Shown piece by piece: positions 45,540 through 54,458 of a stretch of DNA of 64,000 nucleotides. Positions within the stretch are counted from its first letter, which is position 1; every line of letters begins with the position of its first letter. The stretch spans positions 59,208-123,207 of the forward strand of contig JAFXZI010000004.1 in the NCBI GenBank assembly GCA_017541325.1. Direction: 5' to 3'. The notes beneath the pieces were generated by a model. It was not told the DNA's origin, made no database searches, and saw only the letters and a list, made by a program, of their open reading frames with translations. Source of the stretch: Bacilli bacterium. Its GTDB lineage: Bacteria; Bacillota_I; Bacilli_A; RF39; UBA660. Position numbers and translations under genes: made by a program.

Positions 45540-47720
45540 TTAGTCTTTTTTCATTACTTTATCTTCATTAGTAATTGCATAACTACTTAATGATCTAGTT
45601 AATTCTCCACTATAAGGAATATCTAATTCATGAAGCGCTCTCGTTGTTGCAACATATAACATTTTTTGATCAAGGCTACTATCAGAATTATATATTTTTT
45701 CACCAGCATTATTAATAATAACTGCATCAAATTCTAATCCTTTTGCAAGTTGATTAGAAATAGTACATACACTAAATTTAGGATCAGATACATCATCATC
45801 TCTACCTACATTTGGAATAACTATTCCTAAATCTCTTAAATCATCATTTATATAATTTGATAATAAGTCTGTTTTACTAATAACTGCTATTGTTCTATAA
45901 CCTTTTTCTTTATATTCTAATATTTTACTTGCTATATGTTCTGGGATGTTTTCATCTTCTACTGGAGTAAAACTAACATCTTCTCCATGTCTTACAACAA
46001 GTTCAGAACTACCTAAATTCATATATTCTGCAATACTGTCAGCAACACCCATTATTTCTGCAGTAGTACGATAACTTTTAGAAAAATTAACAATTGAACC
46101 TTTTCCACCAAACATTACATCATTAACTTGTTCCCAATTATCTACTCCACGATAATCATATATAGATTGTGCTAAGTCTCCAAAAATACTAAAACTTGAT
46201 GATGGAAGTCCTCTTCTTAAAGAATAAAAATTAAATTCTCCAAAGTCTTGTGCTTCATCAACTACTACATGTTTTATCTCATTATATTCTCTATCAGGAG
46301 ATATAACTGATTTAATATATATAAGAGCAGCTAAATCTTCAAAATCATATTTACCTTGCTTTATATTTTGAAGTGTTTCTTTCTTTAATCTAGATATATC
46401 TTTATATCCATCATTATATTCAGCTATTGTACTAATAAATAAACGATATAATTTAGTCGGATCAAGTTTTGCTTTTGAAAAATATTTTCTTAAAACAGTT
46501 CTACAATTTCTATTAATTTCATTTCTTCCTTTGGTAGATTCATCTCTTATTTTTTCTTTTTCTTCTTCAGGTGCATCTTTAAATCTATCATAAACGTACT
46601 TACTATAAATAGATGAATATTTATCTTGATCATCTTCAATCATTCTACTAAGAATACTAATAGTTGATTCTATTCTTGATTTTAAACTTCTAACATAACT
46701 AGAATCTGTAGAATCAAATACACTTTTTATAACTTCTTGAGGAATTATTTCACAACCACCTATTTTTAATGGTTCAGATGTTAATCCATAAAAATATACT
46801 TCTAAGAATCTATCTAACATCTCTTTATATCTTATAGAACATTTAAACTTATCAATATTACTTTTATTGTTTCCTGCTATATTTGCTGCTACTTTCTTAT
46901 CAGAAGGTATTATTTCAATATCTTCTCCAATATAATCTTTTGCAAATTCTTCATATGTACATTGTCTAACTGCTGCAACATCTAATTCTGGAAGTACAGA
47001 TCTAATATATTTTAAAAATACTTTATTAGGTCCTATTACCATAAATTGACTTTGTCTAATTGATTGCATGTGATTATAGACTAAATATGCAATCCTATGA
47101 AGAGCAACCGTTGTTTTACCAGATCCAGCTACTCCTTGAACTATTAAATTAGTATACATATTTTGTCTTATAACAGCATTTTGTTCTTTTTGAATAGTTG
47201 CAACTATACTTTTCAATCTAGAATCATTATTCTCATTTAAATATCTTTGTAACAATTGATCATTTGATACTAAATCAACATCAAAATAAGCAATTAATTC
47301 CCCATTTAAAATATCATACTGTCTTTTTAAACTTAAGTTTCCTGTAATTTCTCCCATTGGAGCAATATAACTACATCTACCTAAATCGCTATCATAATAT
47401 AAAGAACTAATTGGCGCTCTCCAATCTGTAATAATTATTCCATCATCAGTTGATAAACCATTCTTTCCAATATAAATACTTGAACTTTTTCCATCTTCAT
47501 CTGCAGTAAAATCAATCCTTGCAAAATAAGGATTATCTAAAGAAGTTTTTAAATTCTCTATATGAACCTTTTTTAAATCAGCAAATCTCCATAGTTCTTC
47601 TCTACTTCCAATATAATCCCTAAATAACTTATCAAGTTCAGATTGTTCTATTCCTAGTTGTTGTCTAATAATGGCAATAGTATCTTCTAATTTTTTTCTT
47701 TCGAAGTCTAAATCTGTCAT
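45540..47720 (-). CDS. HelD-like RNA polymerase recycling ATPase
   Basis: A 726-residue UvrD/Rep-fold ATPase of the HelD type. An N-terminal coiled coil (1-90), then Walker A GVAGSGKTTVALHR (about 194-207), an inserted domain, Walker B VVDEAQDFGEF, and C-terminal motifs FSKSYRTTAEIM and YVATTRALHELD. HelD binds stalled or dormant RNA polymerase and removes it from DNA. The short N-terminal arm fits HelD more than a DNA-repair UvrD. A terminator separates it from eno; the pyrophosphatase gene lies 31 bases upstream. Confidence 0.88.
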   Translation of the reverse strand: MTDLDFERKKLEDTIAIIRQQLGIEQSELDKLFRDYIGSREELWRFADLKKVHIENLKTSLDNPYFARIDFTADEDGKSSSIYIGKNGLSTDDGIIITDWRAPISSLYYDSDLGRCSYIAPMGEITGNLSLKRQYDILNGELIAYFDVDLVSNDQLLQRYLNENNDSRLKSIVATIQKEQNAVIRQNMYTNLIVQGVAGSGKTTVALHRIAYLVYNHMQSIRQSQFMVIGPNKVFLKYIRSVLPELDVAAVRQCTYEEFAKDYIGEDIEIIPSDKKVAANIAGNNKSNIDKFKCSIRYKEMLDRFLEVYFYGLTSEPLKIGGCEIIPQEVIKSVFDSTDSSYVRSLKSRIESTISILSRMIEDDQDKYSSIYSKYVYDRFKDAPEEEKEKIRDESTKGRNEINRNCRTVLRKYFSKAKLDPTKLYRLFISTIAEYNDGYKDISRLKKETLQNIKQGKYDFEDLAALIYIKSVISPDREYNEIKHVVVDEAQDFGEFNFYSLRRGLPSSSFSIFGDLAQSIYDYRGVDNWEQVNDVMFGGKGSIVNFSKSYRTTAEIMGVADSIAEYMNLGSSELVVRHGEDVSFTPVEDENIPEHIASKILEYKEKGYRTIAVISKTDLLSNYINDDLRDLGIVIPNVGRDDDVSDPKFSVCTISNQLAKGLEFDAVIINNAGEKIYNSDSSLDQKMLYVATTRALHELDIPYSGELTRSLSSYAITNEDKVMKKD

Positions 47721-47751
47721 TATATAACCCCCTAAATAAATTCAACCAAAT

Positions 47752-48096
47752 TTATCTTATAATAATAGATTCAAAAAATCTTTCTTGAAATTCAGTCATT
47801 GCTTTAATAGCATCATCTGAATATTCTTTATCTTTTGGTGCTACTACAAGTTTATCATCATCATCATTAGTTCTATGAATTACTGCAATAACACGTCCTT
47901 CTGCTTTTTCAACTGGTTCATAATATCCAACTAAATAAGCATCTAATTCTTCTCCGTCTCCACTAACTGTATTAGGTATAAATCCATAATTTAACATATA
48001 CATAAATCCATGTTTTGGATGTCTTGTACCTAGTTGTCTATCAACTTCTACAGTTACCTCTTTTCCTAAATAATCTTTAGCATTTGCTTTTTCCAT
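47752..48096 (-). CDS. Short inorganic pyrophosphatase-like protein
   Basis: A 114-residue protein resembling family I soluble inorganic pyrophosphatases. The core NYGFIPNTVSGDGEELDAYLVG matches the family signature with its metal-binding Asp/Glu, and HPKHGFMYMLNYG precedes it. Typical members have about 165-175 residues; the N-terminal strands and the C-terminal metal-binding region are shortened. It may still be active or a related hydrolase. The start is fixed by GGAGG. It is upstream of helD, likely on one transcript. Confidence 0.7.
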   Translation of the reverse strand: MEKANAKDYLGKEVTVEVDRQLGTRHPKHGFMYMLNYGFIPNTVSGDGEELDAYLVGYYEPVEKAEGRVIAVIHRTNDDDDKLVVAPKDKEYSDDAIKAMTEFQERFFESIIIR

Positions 48097-48172
48097 AAAA
48101 ATCCTCCATTCTATTCTAAATACTCATCTGCTCATGCAAACTTTCTTTAATTATTATAACATTAATCAAGTT

Positions 48173-49732
48173 TTAAATAAAAGGATTTGCAACTGCATTA
48201 TAATTTAGTCCTGAACTATTATAAAGAGTTTTTACTTTTCCTCCTATTTCTTCATAAACTGGAGTTGTTTCTTCAATAGCTCCATCTACAAAACTAAATA
48301 CATCTAATTCTGGATTCTCTTTAATTCTTAAAAGAATATCTCTAAACATTATTAAGTCTTGTTTCTTTAATTCCATTGCGTACCCATAAAAACTTTTCAT
48401 CTCTTCGGGTGTAATCGCTTTAGGAGCCGTAAGTGGATCTATTGTCATATCATATATTTCAGAATGACTCTTATGCCATCTTTTTAAACCTTCATATACC
48501 CTAGCAACTGCTGGATCATTAATTGTATATTTGTTATTATTGTGAACAAAATCACTTTCAGTTAATTCATTATTATTTCTAAGTCTTGTATTAAGAGGAG
48601 TCCCCTCTGCAGAAAACATTTCAGAAAATATTCCTTTTGTAACTGCAAAACTATACTCACTCATAAATTCATAGTTATCTTCTAATTCTTCAATGGTTGT
48701 TTCCTTATCAAATAAAATATATCCCATTTGGACTATATAACCATGTTTTTTAAATAATTCTAGTGCTCTTCTATTATCATCTACTGTTGCTTTTTTATTC
48801 ATTCTTCTAAGAGCAGTTTCAGATCCATTTTCTATTCCACAAGCGAATGAAAAGAATCCAGCTCTTTTTAAGTTAGATAAAACTCCATCAGTAACTTTAT
48901 CAGCTCTAATTTGTCCTCTAAGTCTAACATGAATATCTCTTCTTTCAATTTCATCTGCAAAATCTTTACACCACTTTTCATCCCTTGTACCATCTACAAA
49001 AGAATCATCTACCATTTTAATATGAGTAACTCCTTGACGATATAAGTATTCTATTTCATCAACTATATTTTCTATACTTCTAGTTCTCCATACTTTACCA
49101 TCACTTAATCTAAAGAATGAAATTACTGAACAGAATTCACAATTACCAGAGCAACCTCTTGCAGTAACCATATTTACTGTTGATTTTTTACCTAAAACAA
49201 CATTCATTGTATCTCTACTTGGAAAAGGAAGTGAATCTAAATCACTTTCTAAGCAACGCATTTCATTTAAAACCAATTCTCCATCTTTTAAATATCCAAC
49301 ATTTTTTACATCTACTGGTTCTATTCCCTTACTTATACAATCAGCAAGTTCTACAATTGCTCGTTCACCTTCACCACGCATTATATAATCAGATCCTGCT
49401 TGTAAGTATTCCTTTGGATAAAACGTTGGTCCAAATCCTCCACAAGCAATCTTAATATTAGGATTATGTTTTTTTAACATTTGCATTAGTCTCACAGTAG
49501 GTTCTGTATTAGACATATAAGAAGATATTCCAACAAATAAAATATCATCTTCTTCTCTAAGCAATCTATCATAAACATATTCTACTTCCAATTCATTTAA
49601 CCAAGCATCAATTATTTCAACTGAATATCCTTCTTGAACTAAAGATGATTTTAAATATTCTATTCCTAAATTCTCTTCTGAAGTACGATGAGTTTTAGGA
49701 GATAATGTAACTAAAAATACTTTTTTATCCAT
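48173..49732 (-). CDS. B12-binding-domain radical SAM enzyme
   Basis: A 519-residue BchE-like radical SAM protein: N-terminal Rossmann-type cobalamin-binding domain (about 1-140; IKIACGGFGPTFYPKEYL), then the radical SAM barrel with C194xxxC198xxC201 (ARGCSGNCEFC), a SAM motif VDDSFVDGT, and a C-terminal helical region (about 400-519). The cobalamin domain has no DxHxxG, as is common in BchE-type enzymes. Its ATG overlaps the stop of the HPr-kinase-like gene by 8 bases. Such enzymes do methylations or ring rearrangements; the substrate is unknown. It is last gene in the six-gene nucleoside-type cluster. Confidence 0.88.
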   Translation of the reverse strand: MDKKVFLVTLSPKTHRTSEENLGIEYLKSSLVQEGYSVEIIDAWLNELEVEYVYDRLLREEDDILFVGISSYMSNTEPTVRLMQMLKKHNPNIKIACGGFGPTFYPKEYLQAGSDYIMRGEGERAIVELADCISKGIEPVDVKNVGYLKDGELVLNEMRCLESDLDSLPFPSRDTMNVVLGKKSTVNMVTARGCSGNCEFCSVISFFRLSDGKVWRTRSIENIVDEIEYLYRQGVTHIKMVDDSFVDGTRDEKWCKDFADEIERRDIHVRLRGQIRADKVTDGVLSNLKRAGFFSFACGIENGSETALRRMNKKATVDDNRRALELFKKHGYIVQMGYILFDKETTIEELEDNYEFMSEYSFAVTKGIFSEMFSAEGTPLNTRLRNNNELTESDFVHNNNKYTINDPAVARVYEGLKRWHKSHSEIYDMTIDPLTAPKAITPEEMKSFYGYAMELKKQDLIMFRDILLRIKENPELDVFSFVDGAIEETTPVYEEIGGKVKTLYNSSGLNYNAVANPFI

Positions 49733-50690
49733 TTCTCTTCCCCAATTTCTTAGTTAATTCATCAACCGTACCTCTAGCTTCATAGATACTTGTAGTTTCA
49801 CATATTCTTTCAGCAATATCATATCTATCTTGAATATACCTTTCATCTTCAAAAGAAGGAAGTGGAAATCTATATCCAGTTAAAGCATATCTAGTACTTC
49901 TTATTTGTCCAGTTAAATGTTGATACATTAATAGTACTTCATCTATTCTTTCTCTACTTCTTACAAATGTATCTCCTGATTTAAAAGTAGTTATATTATA
50001 AATATCAGTTACAATAGATTCATCTGCATATTCAAATCCTCTACTTTTTAAATAATCGTCTATATATAATTTAATATCCCAATCACTTCTTCCTTTGTCT
50101 TCTTCATCAACATGAACAAATGGAAGAATTTCAGGGAAGTATAATTTAATACCACCATATCTCATTTGAACCATCTTTGTTCCACAATGAGTTTTTAGTC
50201 TACCATTTTCATCTAATCCAACAAGCACATTATCATTAGATATTAGTTTATATCCATTAGCTTTCATTAGACTATAAGCCATACTTGTTTTACCAGCATT
50301 AGGATCTCCAATTAACATAATTGAATGTTCATCATCATATTTAACAACAGAACTTTGCATAAAATATAATCCTTTTCTTTGGAGATCATTTGCAAACATT
50401 CCTATAGCTAAATAAACTAAGTCTGGAAAAAAGAACTGATCTTGTGGAGAGAATAAGGCAGCAGTATTTGCTTCTCTATCTACACTTATCATTTTTTTAT
50501 TATGTCCAAAAACAGTAATATAATTTTCACTTTCGGTAATACTACTTACTTCTCCAACATAACCAACTGTAGCAGGAATAGTTTTAGTTAATCCTTCAGG
50601 ATTCTTTTTCAATCTCCTACTTACAGAATCAATATCTGTATAAACAGCAATAATCGATTCTCCATTTACTGATATCAAAAATTTTTCCAT
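49725..50690 (-). CDS. HPr-kinase-like P-loop protein
   Basis: A 321-residue protein whose centre resembles the P-loop kinase domain of HPr kinase/phosphorylase: Walker A GDPNAGKTS (about 128-136) in MLIGDPNAGKTSMAYSLM, then ISNDNVLVGLDENG and an RYGGIKLYFPEIL segment. The N-terminal 120 residues are not the HPrK N-domain and do not match a family I know. HprK homologues also occur in peptide-modifying clusters, where they phosphorylate the product. AGGAGG precedes two ATGs; 50690 has better spacing than 50693. It sits inside the radical SAM cluster. Confidence 0.75.
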   Translation of the reverse strand: MEKFLISVNGESIIAVYTDIDSVSRRLKKNPEGLTKTIPATVGYVGEVSSITESENYITVFGHNKKMISVDREANTAALFSPQDQFFFPDLVYLAIGMFANDLQRKGLYFMQSSVVKYDDEHSIMLIGDPNAGKTSMAYSLMKANGYKLISNDNVLVGLDENGRLKTHCGTKMVQMRYGGIKLYFPEILPFVHVDEEDKGRSDWDIKLYIDDYLKSRGFEYADESIVTDIYNITTFKSGDTFVRSRERIDEVLLMYQHLTGQIRSTRYALTGYRFPLPSFEDERYIQDRYDIAERICETTSIYEARGTVDELTKKLGKRNG

Positions 50691-50702
50691 CATTACCTCC
50701 TT

Positions 50703-51080
50703 CTACCACGGATATGGTAATAATTCACCAATTGTAACTACCTTACCATCTTCTAGTAATACTTTTGTTTTTAAATTTTCTTCATCTAACATTCTAATTA
50801 ATTCTCTACATCTTCCACATGGTGGATATATTTGTCCTTTTTTAGCAGAAACAATTTTAACTATTTTAGTTTCACCATGTTTAATCATATCTGCAATTGC
50901 AGAATGCTCAGCACAAAAACCAATACCACATTTAGCTTCTATATATACTCCTGTATAAATGTTCCCTTTATCTGTCATTAAAGCAGAAGCAACCCCTCCA
51001 TAAGTGATATATTTATTAAGTTCTACTCTATTAATTAATCTCTTAGCTTCATTAAGTAATATTTCAAAATCTTTATCCAT
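50703..51080 (-). CDS. Cytidine deaminase-like protein
   Basis: A 125-residue zinc deaminase of the CDA fold. The zinc motifs are FCAEHSAIAD, with Cys and catalytic Glu, and PPCGRCRELI. The length fits tetrameric cytidine deaminase or blasticidin-S deaminase. An early GGVASALMTDKGNIYTGV block forms the substrate strand. As an isolated gene it would be pyrimidine salvage (cdd); inside this cluster it could act on a pathway nucleoside or give self-protection. It is 4 bases from the next gene upstream. Substrate not provable here. Confidence 0.85.
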   Translation of the reverse strand: MDKDFEILLNEAKRLINRVELNKYITYGGVASALMTDKGNIYTGVYIEAKCGIGFCAEHSAIADMIKHGETKIVKIVSAKKGQIYPPCGRCRELIRMLDEENLKTKVLLEDGKVVTIGELLPYPW

Positions 51081-51084
51081 AATA

Positions 51085-51534
51085 TTACCTCATTTCTTTT
51101 TTTATACTATTTATAATTAAGTCTATTAATTCCTTGCTATAATCCTCATTATAATACAAATATTCTGTATCTGTAAGAGTATATATTCCTGTAACCATTG
51201 GTGAATAAGGATAATCTTTTTTTAAGAAAATTTTTAATTTCTTTTTGTTAGCCGAAGCCCATCCTAATTCTACATGCACTCCACCAGAGTTAGGAACTCC
51301 AGGAACCATACAAACCAAATCTACATCTTTAATAACTTCAAAATCTATTTGAGTACTTTCTTCTGGCGAATTATATTTTTTTCCCCATTTTTCTCTTTCA
51401 TGTGCAAGAAAATATTCACATCCTATTTTCTTTAATTCTTTTGTAATTGATTCAAAAAAATCTCTATATTCTTTTTTTACTTCATATTTAGAATCACATA
51501 ATTGAGAATAAGGCATTGCTAAAAATACTTTCAT
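51085..51534 (-). CDS. Nucleoside 2-deoxyribosyltransferase-like protein
   Basis: A 149-residue protein of the nucleoside 2-deoxyribosyltransferase superfamily. It opens FLAMPYSQLCDSKYEV, with catalytic-site Tyr/Asp, and contains DLVCMVPGVPNSGGVHVELGWA, where the family places the catalytic Glu. Members swap or hydrolyse the base of (deoxy)nucleosides or nucleotides (for example CMP hydrolases BlsM/MilB). It has a GGAGAG site and stands 9 bases after the MTA-phosphorylase-like gene. Confidence 0.82.
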   Translation of the reverse strand: MKVFLAMPYSQLCDSKYEVKKEYRDFFESITKELKKIGCEYFLAHEREKWGKKYNSPEESTQIDFEVIKDVDLVCMVPGVPNSGGVHVELGWASANKKKLKIFLKKDYPYSPMVTGIYTLTDTEYLYYNEDYSKELIDLIINSIKKEMR

Positions 51535-51543
51535 ACTCTCTCC

Positions 51544-52383
51544 TTATTCATAAAAATAATCAGGGAACTCTCTAAAGTTTTTATTTTTTCTAGACATTTT
51601 AGAGCATACATCACAATCATATGATTTATAATCTTTTAAAAATTGTAAAATTATTGCAGTTGTTCTCTTACGACATGATTTTATATCTTCAACATATTGA
51701 GATTTCTCTTCTTTATTTTTTAATCCTTTAATGTAATCTGCTCTTCCACTAGGATCATCTATTTGAACAGCAATTCCTGCATAACATATTTGATTTAATC
51801 TAGCACAAGTTGCTTCAGGATCACATGTTTGTCCAACTACATCCCAACCCATTTTATTATAAAAATCAAGTTCTGCTTTTGTTTCTATTCTAGGATATCC
51901 ATAAAAACATACATATGTAGCGTTTTCTTTAACAGGGAAATCCATTTTTCTACTAGCCTTACATAATTGATCAGTAAGAGTTTGACAAAATGGTTCATAC
52001 ATTTCAGCATTGTGAAAAGATACATTTTGATTCCAATGAATTGGATAATTTCCACATCCAACCATATTTCCTAAAACATATACACTTCCTTGAGGCATTT
52101 CTGGATTAATACCACCAACTACAAATGTTCCAATTAATTTCTTTGCTCCAGAATTTTTAACAGCTTCTATAGTTTGTTCAAAATTAATTTGACTAGATGG
52201 TACTTTTTCTCCATTAAATCTTCCGTAAATAACAAGTACTGGAACATCATAAATATTACCAATATAACATCTATGAACTGGTCCAAAAGATGTATTAATT
52301 GTAACTCTTTTTAAATTAAATTCTTTTATTGTTTCATCGCTTCTTAAAATGATAGCAACTTCTGGTTTAAAATCTCCTAACAT
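51544..52383 (-). CDS. MTA/purine nucleoside phosphorylase-like protein
   Basis: A 279-residue protein of the purine nucleoside phosphorylase/MTAP fold. Family landmarks are the GTFVVGGINPEMPQGSVYVLG segment, IHWNQNVSFHNAEMYEPF, YGYPRIETKAELDFY with the Glu-Thr pair, and DVVGQTCDPEATCARLNQICYAG. The phosphate-site Arg is less clear. MTAP can cleave 5'-methylthioadenosine, and some relatives cleave 5'-deoxyadenosine, the radical SAM by-product. The C-terminus has a CDVCSKM pair not typical of the family. It lies 9 bases after the radical SAM/SPASM gene. Confidence 0.82.
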   Translation of the reverse strand: MLGDFKPEVAIILRSDETIKEFNLKRVTINTSFGPVHRCYIGNIYDVPVLVIYGRFNGEKVPSSQINFEQTIEAVKNSGAKKLIGTFVVGGINPEMPQGSVYVLGNMVGCGNYPIHWNQNVSFHNAEMYEPFCQTLTDQLCKASRKMDFPVKENATYVCFYGYPRIETKAELDFYNKMGWDVVGQTCDPEATCARLNQICYAGIAVQIDDPSGRADYIKGLKNKEEKSQYVEDIKSCRKRTTAIILQFLKDYKSYDCDVCSKMSRKNKNFREFPDYFYE

Positions 52384-52392
52384 ATAGACCTC

Positions 52393-53469
52393 CTAATTTT
52401 GAAAGAACATTGTAGGTAAATATCCATCATGAACAGATACTCTTTCTTTCTTAAGTACTTTAAATTGTTCTTTATTTATATCATCATCATTTTCATAAGG
52501 ACAATATGGATCTCTTTCTTCTAAAGTTTTATGCCAAAGGATTCTTCTATCATATACTCCTCCACGACACTTATCTTTTATAGCACATCCTTCACATGCT
52601 TTTGGAATAGGTGCTTCTGCGAACTCTTCAAATTTAATTCTAGATAAAACATTTTTATCTCTAATACTATATTCACTTCTATAATCTTCACTAATTAAAT
52701 AAGTTGATGGACAAATACTTCCATCTGCAAGAATTCTAATACTATCTACTCCTGTATTTTCTTTTATATCTTGTCCTCTTGTATAAATACTTCCTAATAA
52801 AACATCACTTAATGATACTATTTTATATTTTCTATATATATATTCTATCGCATCTATTAAAGTTTTATAACTTAAAACGAACTCTTTATTAATTTCATAA
52901 CTTTCACTTACAGGTCTATAAATATTAAGTCTAAGTAAAGCATCATATTTTTTAGCTATCGCAAACAATCCATCTATATTTTCATGAGTCATACTTTCTT
53001 CAAATCCAACAAATACTATAGTGGCTTTCTTTCCATCTTTTTGTAACATTTCTAAAGTATTAGTAGCCCATTCATATGCTTTTGGTTGTCCTCTAAAATG
53101 ATTATGTTTTTCAGGAACTGCAAAATCTAAAGATACATCTATTTCATCTATACATTTTTTATAAATATCATATAATCTTGGATCTTTTCTTACTCTTTCA
53201 GAAATATATCCATTAGATGTTAATGATTGTGTAATCTCTGGATAGTTAGTTCTAACATATAAAAGGAATTCAAAGAAATCATCACTAATTGAATTTTCTC
53301 CTGTTCCATAATTAATAGAATCAATGTGTTCATGATTCTCATCGATGAATTTAATCCAATCCTCTAAAGTAGCATCTTTAGTGCTATGTCTAGTTTCTTT
53401 GCTGTAACAAAATCTACAATTCATGTTACAAGCATTAGTTATCCCCCAACCTACATTGTATTTTTTCAC
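52393..53469 (-). CDS. Radical SAM/SPASM-type enzyme
   Basis: A 358-residue radical SAM enzyme: C14xxxC18xxC21 (NACNMNCRFC) in the barrel, and a C-terminal Cys-rich twitch or SPASM-like region: ADGSICPSTYL, then ACEGCAIKDKCRGG and YCPYEND, enough for one or two auxiliary clusters. GTG 53469, 8 bases after GAGGTG, is the likely start; an in-frame TTG at 53487 overlaps the ribosome site. It is first gene of the cluster and directly follows a promoter set in a 13-base inverted repeat. The enzymes with this layout act on peptides or small molecules; the substrate is unknown. Confidence 0.88.
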   Translation of the reverse strand: MKKYNVGWGITNACNMNCRFCYSKETRHSTKDATLEDWIKFIDENHEHIDSINYGTGENSISDDFFEFLLYVRTNYPEITQSLTSNGYISERVRKDPRLYDIYKKCIDEIDVSLDFAVPEKHNHFRGQPKAYEWATNTLEMLQKDGKKATIVFVGFEESMTHENIDGLFAIAKKYDALLRLNIYRPVSESYEINKEFVLSYKTLIDAIEYIYRKYKIVSLSDVLLGSIYTRGQDIKENTGVDSIRILADGSICPSTYLISEDYRSEYSIRDKNVLSRIKFEEFAEAPIPKACEGCAIKDKCRGGVYDRRILWHKTLEERDPYCPYENDDDINKEQFKVLKKERVSVHDGYLPTMFFQN

Positions 53470-53485
53470 AAATATCACCTCATAC

Positions 53486-53532
53486 AAAAAGTATATAACT
53501 AACTTATTGTATAAATCAATTATATACTTTTT
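53486..53532 (-). promoter_or_regulatory. Cluster promoter inside a long inverted repeat
   Basis: AAAAAGTATATAA (53486-53498) is exactly repeated in inverse as TTATATACTTTTT (53520-53532). Between and overlapping the arms, minus-strand TTGATT (53519-53514), 18-base spacer and TATACT (53495-53490) form a promoter. It lies between the LysR gene and the radical SAM/SPASM gene. It may be a LysR operator, and may also act as the LysR terminator. Confidence 0.6.
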
Positions 53533-53547
53533 ATAATACCTATAAAA

Positions 53548-54450
53548 TTATTTTATATCATATCTTTTGGTGACAAAGTCTATAAAATTCTTTGTAGCAG
53601 TTGATAATAATGAATCCTTATATATTAAAAATATATCAAATTCTGGGAGCTTACAATCAACATCTATCTTCCTTAAATTAGGATATTTTTCAATTGTCTT
53701 TTCAAACAAGTAACCAACACCAATTTCTTGATCAACCATTTCAGCTATCATATCACTTGTAGTAATTTCAAAATCAGGATCAAGTACTAATCCTCTTTTT
53801 TCGAATACAGTAGTAAGAAACTTAGTATTGCTTGATGTTTTTAATGGTACAATTAACATTTTGTCATTTAGTTCTTTTAAAGAAACAACTCTATCTAACA
53901 AATCTTTATCTTTTTTATTACAAGCAAAGGCACATTTTTCTTTTGTTATCCTTTTAACTATAAAGTCATGAATATTATCTTCCAAAGGAGAACAATCTAT
54001 AAGCAAATCCAATTCATTAAGGTTCAAAGAATTAAACAATTCTTTAGTTGGTTTACATGTTACTTTAAATCTAATATTCGGATATTCCTGATTAAATTTC
54101 TTCATTATATCTGTTAATAAAAACACTCCAATATGAGATGGAATACCAATAGATATTTGTCCTTTTTTAAGATTTATTAAATCACTTACTTTCTTTTCTC
54201 CTGCATAAAGTGTATTTAAAGCTTCTTCAACATAAGGAAGTAATTCCTCTCCTTCTGGAGTTAAAACAAGTCCATTTCCTCTTTCAAAAAGTGAAACACC
54301 CAATTCATCCTCTAACTTTTTTATACTATAACTTATACTTGGTTGAGTAATACCTAAAAGTTCAGCAGTTTTAGAAAAACTTTTATTTTGACTTACTAAA
54401 TAAAATAATTTATATAATGATAAATCTATTAAATTATTCTCATCTTTCAT
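53548..54450 (-). CDS. LysR-family transcriptional regulator
   Basis: A 300-residue LysR-type regulator. N-terminal winged helix (about 10-70): FYLVSQNKSFSKTAELLG, TQPSISYSIKKLEDELG, LFERGNGLVLTPEG. The effector domain (about 95-295) is the type 2 binding fold (GQISIGIPSHIG, LDLLIDCSPLED). It lies 60 bases upstream of, and on the same strand as, the radical SAM cluster, across the inverted-repeat promoter, so it is the likely regulator. The ligand is unknown. Confidence 0.93.
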   Translation of the reverse strand: MKDENNLIDLSLYKLFYLVSQNKSFSKTAELLGITQPSISYSIKKLEDELGVSLFERGNGLVLTPEGEELLPYVEEALNTLYAGEKKVSDLINLKKGQISIGIPSHIGVFLLTDIMKKFNQEYPNIRFKVTCKPTKELFNSLNLNELDLLIDCSPLEDNIHDFIVKRITKEKCAFACNKKDKDLLDRVVSLKELNDKMLIVPLKTSSNTKFLTTVFEKRGLVLDPDFEITTSDMIAEMVDQEIGVGYLFEKTIEKYPNLRKIDVDCKLPEFDIFLIYKDSLLSTATKNFIDFVTKRYDIK

Positions 54451-54458
54451 ATATTCAC

